This document shows, piece by piece, positions 17,963 through 27,764 of a stretch of DNA of 64,000 nucleotides. A program made the position numbers and the translations under genes. The notes below the pieces were generated by a model, which searched no databases, was not told the origin of the DNA, and saw nothing but the letters and a program-made list of their open reading frames with translations. Every line of letters begins with the position of its first letter. The first letter of the stretch is position 1. The stretch comes from Rugamonas apoptosis (GTDB lineage Bacteria > Pseudomonadota > Gammaproteobacteria > Burkholderiales > Burkholderiaceae_D): assembly GCF_014042355.1 (NCBI RefSeq), contig NZ_JACEZU010000001.1, positions 682,001-746,000 on the forward strand, in the 5' to 3' direction.

Positions 17963-19105
17963 GTGGGGATTAACAGAGTCAGCCGGGCGGACCTGAAGCT
18001 GGGGATGCTGGTGCCGTGGGATGTGTACGCCAGCAATGGCATGCTGCTGGTGCGCAAGGGGCACTTGATCGCCAACGCCAACCAGATCGACTACCTGGTC
18101 GAACGCGGCTCCTATGAGGATCACGGCGACGCCAAGGCGCCGGCACCGGCGCCCGCGACCCAGTCCGTGCTGCGCAAGCTCAACACGGCCTGCCTGGAAT
18201 TGCAGCAGGCGCTGGAACTGGTGGCGGCCCGGCTGGCGCCGCAAGATACGGTGCGCCGGCTGGAGGAAGTGGCGCTGCTGGTGACGCAGGCCGTGGACCT
18301 GAGCGCCGACGTGGCCGTGGCCAGCATCCTGCACAACCAGCAGGCGGCGCCGTACGCGGTGCGCCACAGCGTGGACACGGCCGTGCTGGCCCAGTTGGCC
18401 GCGCGCGCGTTGCGCCACGATGCGCGCGCTATTTTCACCACCACGCTGGCGGCGCTGACCATGAACGTGGGCATGCAGGAACAGTCGTTGCGCCTGCACG
18501 AGAGCAAGGAAAAACTGAGCCCGCAAGACCTGGAACGGATGCGCCAGCATCCGCAGCGCGGCGCGGCCCTGCTGCGCCACGCGGGCGTCAGCGACCCGGA
18601 ATGGCTGGCCTGCGTGCTGCATCACCACGAGAACGAGGATGGCAGCGGCTATCCGGGTGGCAAGGACGGGGCCGAGATTCCCGTCGGCGCCAAGCTGATC
18701 GCGCTGGCCGACCGCTATTGCGCACGGGTGGTCAGCCGCCATTATTTGCAACCGTTGCTGCCCAACGCGGCCCTGCGCGACATCCTGCTGGAAGGGCGCA
18801 GCGTGCTGGACGGGCAACTGGCGGCCGTGATGATCCGTGAGCTGGGCATTTATCCCGTGGGCACCTGGGTCAAGCTGCTGAACGGGGAGGTGGGCGTGGT
18901 GTCGCGCAAGGGTTTGCGTTCGACCACGCCGCATGTGGAATCAGTGATCGGCCCGCGCGGCGCGCCGCTCAATGTATTCCTGCAACGCGATACGCGCGGC
19001 GAGCTGCACGCCATCCGCGACGTGCTGGCGCCGGAGCAGGTACTGGCGCTGGGGGGCCAGCCGTTGCGGATGGAGCAGGTGTGGGGGCGGCTGGCCCGCC
19101 CCTGA
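17963..19105 (+). CDS. HD-GYP domain protein with a degenerate HD dyad
   Basis: A 380-residue cytoplasmic protein of the HD-GYP class, which normally hydrolyses cyclic di-GMP. The GYP element HHHENEDGSGYPGG is intact (about residues 220-233), as are the RQHP histidine and the later Asp in ALADRYCA. At the place where active enzymes carry the HD pair (LLHDIGK), this one has Met167-Asn168 in LTMNVGMQ, so two metal ligands are missing. Activity is therefore doubtful and a binding or regulatory role is possible. The start is a GTG at 17963; a nearby ATG at 17959 is out of frame. Confidence 0.85.
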   Translation: MGINRVSRADLKLGMLVPWDVYASNGMLLVRKGHLIANANQIDYLVERGSYEDHGDAKAPAPAPATQSVLRKLNTACLELQQALELVAARLAPQDTVRRLEEVALLVTQAVDLSADVAVASILHNQQAAPYAVRHSVDTAVLAQLAARALRHDARAIFTTTLAALTMNVGMQEQSLRLHESKEKLSPQDLERMRQHPQRGAALLRHAGVSDPEWLACVLHHHENEDGSGYPGGKDGAEIPVGAKLIALADRYCARVVSRHYLQPLLPNAALRDILLEGRSVLDGQLAAVMIRELGIYPVGTWVKLLNGEVGVVSRKGLRSTTPHVESVIGPRGAPLNVFLQRDTRGELHAIRDVLAPEQVLALGGQPLRMEQVWGRLARP

Positions 19106-19115
19106 TGGCGCCGGG

Positions 19116-19598
19116 TTAGTTGAGAACCGCATCCAGGCGGCCGTTGGCGGCCAAATCGCGCAGCACGCGGATGGTGTCGATGTCCGACTCCTGGTAGGCC
19201 GAGCGGCGGAATTCGTCGTACATGGCGTTGGCCGCGTCGGTGGCCGCGTCGTGCGCGTCCTCATATTCGAAGCGGACAAAGAGTACGTGGGCTTCGGGCC
19301 GTTCGATGGTCATCGTCAGGCTGGAGGCGGCGATGTCCTGCTGCGGCGCCACGTCGTAGCGGATCTGGTGCATGGGCGTGAGCAGCACCTGGTCCTCGAT
19401 CACCAGTTCGCCGTAGCGCAGGCGGCGGCGGAACGTGTGCTCGCCGCGTTCGACGATCACGCATTCGTCCAGGTGGGGCACGAACAGCTTGGGCGACTCG
19501 GCGCGCAGCACCAGGCCGCGCCACAGCTGGTCCACGCTGAGGGGATCGATCAGCGGATTGAGTGGATCGTTAATTTCAATTAAGTGTTCGAATTTCAT
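19116..19598 (-). CDS. SRPBCC family protein (DUF1857/AtaL-like)
   Basis: A 160-residue protein with the START/SRPBCC-type fold typical of DUF1857: it starts MKFEHLIEINDPLNPLIDPL and has the conserved early segment LSVDQLWRGLVLRAESPKLFVP. Members are small cytoplasmic proteins thought to bind a hydrophobic ligand, but no function is established. It is convergent with the HD-GYP gene, only about 10 bases from that gene's stop codon, and divergent from rep. Confidence 0.8.
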   Translation of the reverse strand: MKFEHLIEINDPLNPLIDPLSVDQLWRGLVLRAESPKLFVPHLDECVIVERGEHTFRRRLRYGELVIEDQVLLTPMHQIRYDVAPQQDIAASSLTMTIERPEAHVLFVRFEYEDAHDAATDAANAMYDEFRRSAYQESDIDTIRVLRDLAANGRLDAVLN

Positions 19599-19702
19599 AG
19601 TGCGGCCATTTTAAAGTCGGGCGCGCGGTGCGCCACTACCCGAGCATGGTAACGCAAATGGCCACGGCCTTCATGCGCCGCGTCAGGTGCGCGTAGGGCT
19701 GC

Positions 19703-19708
19703 TACAAT
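19703..19708 (+). promoter_or_regulatory. Predicted -10 element (extended) for rep
   Basis: TACAAT preceded by TG one base upstream (TGCTACAAT), the extended -10 pattern, lies 33 bases before the rep start codon. No clear -35 is visible, as is common for extended -10 promoters. Confidence 0.5.
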
Positions 19709-19740
19709 GGCCGGCTCACCTCAGCCTGTCTGCCATTCCG

Positions 19741-21801
19741 ATGTCCAAAGCACCACAATTCGGCCTCAACGTCCCGCAAAGCGCCGCCGTCACCTATCTC
19801 GACGGTCCGTGCCTGGTGCTGGCCGGCGCCGGTTCCGGCAAGACGCGGGTGATCACGCAAAAGATCGCCCACCTGATCGAGGACCGCGGCTACGATCCGC
19901 GCACCATCGCCGCGCTCACTTTCACCAACAAGGCGGCGCTGGAGATGCAGGAGCGCATTGCCAAGCTGCTCAAGCAGCCGCGCCAGGCCAAGCAGCTCAC
20001 CGTGTCCACCTTCCACTCGCTGGGCGTGAAGATCTTGCGCCAGGAAGCGAACGGCGTGGGCTTGAAGGACCGCTTTTCCATCATGGACAGCGACGATTGC
20101 GCCTCGCTGGTGCAGGACTTGGCCATCACCACGGACAAGCAGCTGATCCGCCGCATCCAGACCGACATCTCGCTGTGGAAGAACGGCCTGGTCGATCCCG
20201 AGGTGGCGCTGGAAAAGGCCAAGGACGAGGACGAGGCGCAGTCGGCCCGCATCTACCGTAGCTACGTGGCCACCTTGTCGGCCTACCAGGCGGTCGATTT
20301 CGACGATCTGATCCGCCTGCCGGTGGAACTGTTCCGCAACAACGAGCCGATCCGCGACAAGTGGCAGCGCCGCCTGCGCTATCTGCTGATGGACGAGTAC
20401 CAGGACACCAACACCTGCCAGTACGAGCTGGTCAAGCTGCTGGTGACGGGTATCGGCAAGAAGCCCATGTTCACGGCCGTGGGCGACGACGACCAGGCCA
20501 TTTACGCCTGGCGCGGCGCGTCGGTGGAGAACCTGAAGACCTTGCAGACCGACTTCCCCAACCTGGAAGTGATCAAGCTGGAGCAAAATTACCGCTCCAC
20601 CACCCGCATCCTGCAGGCGGCCAACGCCGTGATCGGCAACAATCCCAAGCTGTTCGAGAAATCGCTGTGGTCCGAGCACGGGCTGGGCGAGCCGATCAAG
20701 GTGCTGGGCATGGCCAATGACGACCAGGAAGCGGAGCAGGTGGCCATCATGATTTCGGCCGACCGTTTCGAGCGCAAGAACAAGTGGTCCGACTATGCCA
20801 TCCTGTACCGGGGCAACCACCAGGCCCGCGTGATCGAGCAGGCGCTGCGCAAGGAACGCATCCCGTACACGATTTCGGGTGGCCAGAGCTTCTTCGACAA
20901 GGCCGAGATCAAGGACATCATCAGCTATTTGCGCCTGCTGGCCAACACGGACGACGACCCGGCCTTCATCCGCGCCGTCACCACGCCGCGCCGCGGCGTG
21001 GGCCAGTCCACGCTGGAAGTGCTGGGCACCTTCTCGGGCCAGTGGCAGTGCTCGCTGTTCGAGGCTGTGTTCAAGGGCGGCATCGAAGGCAAGCTCAACG
21101 AACGCCAGCTCAAGCCGCTGCGCGACTTCTGCAACTTCATCAACAACCTGGAAGCGCGCGCCAGCCGCCCCGGCCCGTCCGGCAGCGGCGACAACGCGGC
21201 CCAGGTGCTGGACGACCTGCTGGAAGCGATCAACTACGAATCCTATCTGTACGACATGTTCGAGGAGCGCGCGGCCCAGGGCAAATGGCAGAACGTGCTG
21301 GAATTCACCAACTGGCTCAAGGACCGTGGCCGTGGCGGCAAGGACCGCGACGGCGAGGAAAAGAACGTGCTGGAACTGACCCAGATGGTGGCGCTGATGT
21401 CCATGCTGGAAGGCCAGGACGAGGACCCGGACGCGGTGCGCATGTCCACCCTGCACGCCTCGAAGGGGCTGGAATATCCGCACGTGTTCCTGGTCGGTTG
21501 CGAGGAGGGCATCCTGCCCCACAAGGGCGACGCCGACGCGCCGGCCGAGAGCATCGCCGCCCGCGTGCAGGAGGAGCGGCGGCTGATGTACGTGGGCATC
21601 ACGCGGGCCCAGCGCACCTTGCAGATCACCTGGTGCAAGAAGCGCAAGCGGGCCGGCGAGCAAGTCCATTGCGACCCGTCGCGCTTCATCAAGGAAATGG
21701 AGCTGGACGTGGGCACGGCCGCGCCCACCGAGTCTGAAGTGCTCACGCCCAAGGAAAGGCTGGCGCGCATGAAGGAATTGCTGGCCACCCCCAAGACTTG
21801 A
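19741..21801 (+). CDS. rep: ATP-dependent DNA helicase Rep
   Basis: A 3'-to-5' superfamily 1A helicase that clears proteins ahead of replication forks. The 686-residue protein matches Rep in length and motifs: Walker A LAGAGSGKTRVIT near the N-terminus, motif Ia ALTFTNKAALEMQERI, DEYQDTN box, motif III GDDDQAIYAWRGA, motif IV LEQNYRSTTRIL, and motif V/VI STLHASKGLEYPHVFL and RRLMYVGITRAQ. The ATG at 19741 (MSKAPQFGLN) fits; the frame is open back to 19687 across the promoter. A TACAAT -10 lies 33 bases upstream of the start. Confidence 0.95.
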   Translation: MSKAPQFGLNVPQSAAVTYLDGPCLVLAGAGSGKTRVITQKIAHLIEDRGYDPRTIAALTFTNKAALEMQERIAKLLKQPRQAKQLTVSTFHSLGVKILRQEANGVGLKDRFSIMDSDDCASLVQDLAITTDKQLIRRIQTDISLWKNGLVDPEVALEKAKDEDEAQSARIYRSYVATLSAYQAVDFDDLIRLPVELFRNNEPIRDKWQRRLRYLLMDEYQDTNTCQYELVKLLVTGIGKKPMFTAVGDDDQAIYAWRGASVENLKTLQTDFPNLEVIKLEQNYRSTTRILQAANAVIGNNPKLFEKSLWSEHGLGEPIKVLGMANDDQEAEQVAIMISADRFERKNKWSDYAILYRGNHQARVIEQALRKERIPYTISGGQSFFDKAEIKDIISYLRLLANTDDDPAFIRAVTTPRRGVGQSTLEVLGTFSGQWQCSLFEAVFKGGIEGKLNERQLKPLRDFCNFINNLEARASRPGPSGSGDNAAQVLDDLLEAINYESYLYDMFEERAAQGKWQNVLEFTNWLKDRGRGGKDRDGEEKNVLELTQMVALMSMLEGQDEDPDAVRMSTLHASKGLEYPHVFLVGCEEGILPHKGDADAPAESIAARVQEERRLMYVGITRAQRTLQITWCKKRKRAGEQVHCDPSRFIKEMELDVGTAAPTESEVLTPKERLARMKELLATPKT

Positions 21802-21947
21802 TTTGACAGGGGCTGGCGGCGTTTTCACCCCGTTTTGTCCAGTGCAAAAAATCGTCCACCTTGATTTGACGGTGGTGCTAGCATCTGATCATGCCAATCA
21901 GCATACAAATTCGTATGCCGATTCGGCATTCACCGTTGGAGGCGAGC

Positions 21948-22412
21948 ATGTCACTACGCTGGAAATTCGGGGCGCCAGGAATACTGGTGCTGGCTGGTCT
22001 GCTGGGGCAGGTGCAGGCAGCCGAATTGGCCACCAAGCCGGAAGCGGAGGCCATGGTGCGCAAGGGCTTGCTCTACCTGAAGGCCAATGGCCGGGACAAG
22101 ACCTATACTGAAATCAACAAGCATGAGGGCCAGTTCGTCGACCGCGACCTCTACCTGGTGGTCTACGGCATGGATGGCGTGGTGCGCGCCCATGGCGCCA
22201 ACGCCAAGATGATCGGCAAGAACCTGATGGCGATTAAGGACGTCGACGGCAAGGCCTTCATCAAGGAACGGGTCGAGCTGGCCAAGAAAAAAGCGCCATT
22301 CTGGCAGGATTACAAGTTCACCAACCCCGTCAGCGGCAAGATCGAACCGAAGTCCATGTACTGCGTGCCGGAGGACGATCTGATCGTGTGCGGCGGGATC
22401 TACCTGAAGTAG
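21948..22412 (+). CDS. Periplasmic single-cache domain protein
   Basis: A 154-residue exported protein. It has a signal peptide (about residues 1-26, ending VQA-AEL) and a single cache-type domain with KGLLYLKANG, YLVVYGMDGVVRAHG and GKNLMAIKDVDGKAFI, the pattern of small-molecule-binding sensor domains. There is no signalling domain attached, so it may act as a free periplasmic ligand-binding protein. The ATG at 21948 is preceded by GGAGG at good spacing; upstream in-frame ATGs are not supported. Confidence 0.85.
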   Translation: MSLRWKFGAPGILVLAGLLGQVQAAELATKPEAEAMVRKGLLYLKANGRDKTYTEINKHEGQFVDRDLYLVVYGMDGVVRAHGANAKMIGKNLMAIKDVDGKAFIKERVELAKKKAPFWQDYKFTNPVSGKIEPKSMYCVPEDDLIVCGGIYLK

Positions 22413-22425
22413 GCGCGGCGGGCGG

Positions 22426-22431
22426 TAGAAT
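22426..22431 (+). promoter_or_regulatory. Predicted -10 element for slyX
   Basis: GGTAGAATGC, an extended -10-like TAGAAT, sits 26 bases upstream of the slyX GTG start codon. It overlaps nothing else and fits the pattern of other promoters in the window. Confidence 0.35.
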
Positions 22432-22456
22432 GCATGCTTTCATGCAGGAGTTTGCC

Positions 22457-22663
22457 GTGAGTACCGAAGACCGTTTCATCGATATCGAAATCAAACTGGC
22501 GCACCAGGAACACCTGGTGGAGGCGCTGAATCAGCGCGTGTACGAGCAGCAACAGCAGATCGACAAGCTGGAACTGCTGTGCGCCACGCTGGCCCAGCGC
22601 GTGCGTGAACAGCCGCAGGGCGGCGGGGGCGGCATGCCCCATGAACGTCCACCCCACTACTGA
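22457..22663 (+). CDS. slyX: SlyX family protein
   Basis: A 68-residue cytoplasmic protein of the SlyX family, of unknown biochemical role. It has the typical N-terminal coiled coil (DRFIDIEIKLAHQEHLVEAL, then a Q-rich helix) and a short Gly/Pro/His-rich tail ending PHY. I chose the GTG at 22457 because CAGGAG lies six bases upstream and the family motif starts at once; the ATG codons further upstream would include non-conserved residues. Confidence 0.85.
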   Translation: MSTEDRFIDIEIKLAHQEHLVEALNQRVYEQQQQIDKLELLCATLAQRVREQPQGGGGGMPHERPPHY

Positions 22664-22669
22664 TCGCGC

Positions 22670-22711
22670 GGTGCGGTGCTTCCCCAGCCGCAGGCATGGG
22701 GAAGCCGCACC
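22670..22711. terminator. Hairpin between convergent slyX and icd
   Basis: Arms GGTGCGG(TG)CTTCCCCA and TGGGGAAGCCGCACC form a 15-bp stem with a two-base bulge and a 10-base loop. It lies between two convergent stop codons and probably terminates transcription from both sides, although neither side has a strong T run. Confidence 0.5.
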
Positions 22712-22716
22712 TTACA

Positions 22717-24948
<2,232 letters not shown>

Positions 24949-25175
24949 ATTAATTCCCTCGTAGATGGTAGGTACCCGCTGCCTGACATCGTGTTTCAGG
25001 CACGGACTTTTCGGGCGTCGCGCGGGGCGGCGGTGGGGTTTCCACGGCCCAAATGCGTATTTTAGACCTCCGCCTCTAGTTCGCGTAAGTCTTGTGATCA
25101 TGATGACCCACCGCCAGTGTGGAAATACGGTACGCGGCGGCGCGGCGCCAGGGGGGAACGGCGCGCCGGATGGGT

Positions 25176-25181
25176 TACACT
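25176..25181 (+). promoter_or_regulatory. Predicted -10 element for the VOC protein gene
   Basis: GGTTACACTGG contains a TACACT -10-like hexamer 30 bases upstream of the start codon at 25212. The same GC-TACAMT-GG context recurs in front of several genes in this window. Confidence 0.4.
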
Positions 25182-25211
25182 GGCCGCTCACTTCATTAAC
25201 CGGGAGACAAG

Positions 25212-25592
25212 ATGTTCAGCCATATCATGGTCGGCGCCAACGATGTTGATAAGTCGAAACAATTTTACGATGCGATATTGGGCGTGCTGGGCGTGCCGCC
25301 GGGCAAGTTCGACGACAAGGGCCGGGTGTTCTACGTGACCAAGACCGGCGTGTTCGGCATCGGCAAGCCGATCAACGGCGAAGCGGCCTGCCACGGCAAC
25401 GGCGCCACCATCGGCTTCGCGGCGGAAACCCCCGAGCTGGCCGAGCGCTGGCACGCGGCCGGCCTGGCCCATGGCGGCGTGGCCTGCGAAGATCCGCCGG
25501 GCGTGCGGGCCAACGCCCATGGCGCGCTGTACCTGGCGTATCTGCGCGATCCGTCGGGCAACAAGATTTGCGCGTTGAAGCGCATGGGGTAA
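25212..25592 (+). CDS. VOC (glyoxalase/bleomycin resistance fold) family protein
   Basis: A 126-residue single-domain vicinal oxygen chelate protein. It starts [20 protein letters not shown], the usual first beta-alpha unit, and ends [16 protein letters not shown], the usual metal-site strand region. His4 and the C-terminal acidic/lysine region are in family positions. The substrate is unknown; relatives range from lactoylglutathione lyases to antibiotic-binding proteins. GGGAGAC precedes the ATG. Confidence 0.88.
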   Translation: MFSHIMVGANDVDKSKQFYDAILGVLGVPPGKFDDKGRVFYVTKTGVFGIGKPINGEAACHGNGATIGFAAETPELAERWHAAGLAHGGVACEDPPGVRANAHGALYLAYLRDPSGNKICALKRMG

Positions 25593-25647
25593 TGGCCGGT
25601 TTGCCAGACCAGCATCCGTTCCCGCCCCCTGCCGACCCCTTGCGTGC

Positions 25648-25676
25648 TATGATCAAATGACCATCCAGATAGTCAT
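25648..25676 (+). promoter_or_regulatory. vapBC promoter -10 and candidate autoregulatory operator
   Basis: TATGAT (25648-25653) is a good -10 about 33 bases before the antitoxin ATG. Just after it, ATGAC and GTCAT arms (25657-25676) form an imperfect palindrome, a placement expected for VapB/VapBC autorepression. The operator call is an inference from position and symmetry. Confidence 0.4.
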
Positions 25677-25685
25677 GAGGTTCTC

Positions 25686-25922
25686 ATGCACACGTTTTCT
25701 TTGGCTGAGGCGAAAGCACAGCTGAGCAAGCTGATCGAGTTGGTGGAAGGCGGTGAACAGGTGACGATCACCAAACGCGGCAAGGCGGTCGTCAAGCTCG
25801 TGAAGAGCGATCCACCGCGGCCGCCTGTCCCAAGCCTGGCCGAACACCGGGCCGGCATTCAATATCAGGGTGAGCCGGCAGCTGAATTCATCCGCAAATT
25901 GCGCGATTCGGCTCGCTTCTGA
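25686..25922 (+). CDS. vapB: Type II antitoxin, Phd/YefM family (VapB partner)
   Basis: A 78-residue antitoxin. The N-terminal Phd/YefM DNA-binding part is recognisable from FSLAEAKAQLSKLIELVEGG followed by EQVTITKRGKAVVKLV; the Pro-rich C-terminal part would wrap the toxin. The gene overlaps the toxin gene by one base (TGATG), typical of toxin-antitoxin operons. It probably represses its own promoter. Codon use looks like the surrounding chromosome. Confidence 0.9.
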   Translation: MHTFSLAEAKAQLSKLIELVEGGEQVTITKRGKAVVKLVKSDPPRPPVPSLAEHRAGIQYQGEPAAEFIRKLRDSARF

Positions 25923-26347
25923 TGCGGTATATCGATACCAGCGTCTTGATGGCTTTCCTGCTGCCGGAAACCGGCAGTCAACGCGCTGAAAGTTTGATGA
26001 CCAGTCCGGGTGATGTCCTGGCGTTTAGCAGTTGGACGGAAGTGGAATTGTTGTCCGCCTTGGGCGTACAGGTCCGGCGCAAGCTCATCACCCGGAGTGG
26101 GGCACGCAAGGCGGTCGACGCTTTTGCCAGCCTGGTAGCGCCCGCCCTGGTCAGGCTTGCGGTCGATGATAACGACCATCGCATGGCGGCGCATATGCTG
26201 GATGGATGGCAGACCGGTCTGCGCGCGGGCGACGCGCTGCATTTGGCGCTGGTCCGGGCATACCAAGCGGAATTGTGGACCTTCGATCGGACCATGGCGA
26301 AGGCCGCCTCGCATTTCGGCCTTCGAAGCCGGCTGATGTCCGGCTAA
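25922..26347 (+). CDS. vapC: Type II toxin, PIN-domain ribonuclease VapC
   Basis: A 141-residue PIN-domain endoribonuclease. The metal-binding acidic residues expected for the fold are present: Asp in MRYIDTSVLMAFLL, Glu in SWTEVELLSAL, Asp in RAGDALHLALV and Asp in LWTFDRTMAKAA. The gene starts within the antitoxin stop codon. All four acidic positions are intact, so the toxin is probably functional and held in check by the Phd-type antitoxin. Targets of VapC toxins are usually tRNA or rRNA; the target here is unknown. Confidence 0.92.
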   Translation: MRYIDTSVLMAFLLPETGSQRAESLMTSPGDVLAFSSWTEVELLSALGVQVRRKLITRSGARKAVDAFASLVAPALVRLAVDDNDHRMAAHMLDGWQTGLRAGDALHLALVRAYQAELWTFDRTMAKAASHFGLRSRLMSG

Positions 26348-26455
26348 CAGGCCGGTCAATCGGGGGGGCATCGGTCCTGCACCAATAAGAGATGAGTCCA
26401 CCGTGAATTGAACTGGCGGCGCCGTTGTGGCTGCCAATTTCCAGGAAATAGGAAC

Positions 26456-27031
26456 ATGGGTAAAGGCAGACTGGAAGCGTTCAGCGATGGCGTGATCGCC
26501 ATCATCATCACCATCATGGTGCTGGAATTGAAGGTGCCGCACGGGAGCGACCTGGCGGCGCTGCTGCCGTTGCTGCCCGTGCTGCTCAGCTATGTGCTCA
26601 GCTTCATCTACGTGGGCATCTACTGGAACAACCACCACCACATGCTGCACGCCTCGTCCGTGGTCGATGGCTGCGTGCTGTGGGCCAATCTGCATCTGTT
26701 GTTCTGGCTGTCGCTGATCCCGTTCGCCACCGGCTGGATGGGCGAGAACCACTTCGCGCCCGTGCCGGTGGCGTTCTATGGCGGCATGCTGTTCATGTCG
26801 GCCGTGGCCTACCAGGTCCTGGAGCGGGCCCTGATTTCCCGCAATCCCCATAATCCGACGCTGGCGCAGGCCGTCGGCAAGGACCGCAAGGGCCTCATTT
26901 CCCCCGTGCTGTACCTGCTGGCCATTCCGCTGTCCTTCCTGCACGTGTGGGCCGCGTTCGCCATGTACGTGCTGGTGGCCGTGATGTGGTTCGTGCCGGA
27001 CCGGCGCATCGAGGCACACCTGAAGTCGTGA
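26456..27031 (+). CDS. TMEM175 family (DUF1211) potassium-channel-like membrane protein
   Basis: A 191-residue integral membrane protein with the TMEM175 signature at the N-terminus: RLEAFSDGVIAIIITIMVLE, whose FSDGV(I/L)AI pattern lines the pore in bacterial and human channels. Six hydrophobic segments can be traced. A His-rich stretch (WNNHHHMLH) follows the third. I chose the ATG at 26456, preceded by AGGAAATAGGA. Transport of potassium is established for some members; selectivity here is inferred. Confidence 0.88.
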   Translation: MGKGRLEAFSDGVIAIIITIMVLELKVPHGSDLAALLPLLPVLLSYVLSFIYVGIYWNNHHHMLHASSVVDGCVLWANLHLLFWLSLIPFATGWMGENHFAPVPVAFYGGMLFMSAVAYQVLERALISRNPHNPTLAQAVGKDRKGLISPVLYLLAIPLSFLHVWAAFAMYVLVAVMWFVPDRRIEAHLKS

Positions 27032-27041
27032 AAACCCGGCC

Positions 27042-27407
27042 TTATTGCGCGTCCGCCGTCAACGCCCGTTGCTGCGCCTTGCTCAGCGAACGGAACGCCT
27101 TGTCGTAAGACCAGGCCACCAGTTCGGTCAGATAATCGGCCGGGAAACGGCGCACGTCCACCACCGTGACCCAATGAAAGCGGCCCATGTAGCGGGCCGG
27201 TTTCACACCCGGCATGCCCGTCAATTCCAGGAAACGGTCCGGCGTCACGCGGAAACTGAAGCGCCAGCGTTCCGGTTCGCTCGTCTTGAAGTAGGCGAAG
27301 GTCTTGTCGCCCACCTTGTAGACCAGGATGTTGCTGGGCGCCCCGTGCAGCGTGGCCACTGCGGCAGGATAGTGTTGGCAATGGTCTTTTAGCTGCTCGG
27401 TATTCAT
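27042..27407 (-). CDS. MmcQ/YjbR family DNA-binding-fold protein
   Basis: A 121-residue protein of the MmcQ/YjbR family (CyaY-like fold). Typical features are the start MNTEQLKDHC, the YKVGDKTFAYF strand pair, PERWRFSFRVTPDRFLEL and the HWVTVV motif. Its function is not established. The ATG at 27407 is preferred over a TTG three codons upstream. Its upstream region runs directly into the G/C homopolymer stretch, so its promoter region should be treated as unreliable. Confidence 0.85.
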   Translation of the reverse strand: MNTEQLKDHCQHYPAAVATLHGAPSNILVYKVGDKTFAYFKTSEPERWRFSFRVTPDRFLELTGMPGVKPARYMGRFHWVTVVDVRRFPADYLTELVAWSYDKAFRSLSKAQQRALTADAQ

Positions 27408-27448
27408 CGTGGTCAACAGTATGGTGCGTTCAGGGGGGCGCCAGCGCC

Positions 27449-27599
<151 letters not shown>

Positions 27600-27764
27600 A
27601 TTGTCTTATTGTAAATGAACTCGTGCGCTTCCACTGCCGCCACGCTTGTGTGCGCTGCAACATTGCTTTCTGGTGAAAGTTGAATGTCTCCCTGCTATCA
27701 TCTGCCGCTCCCATGCTGCGCTACCCGCGTCAGCATTCCTTGGCGTCCTTTGAAAGATGAAAAC

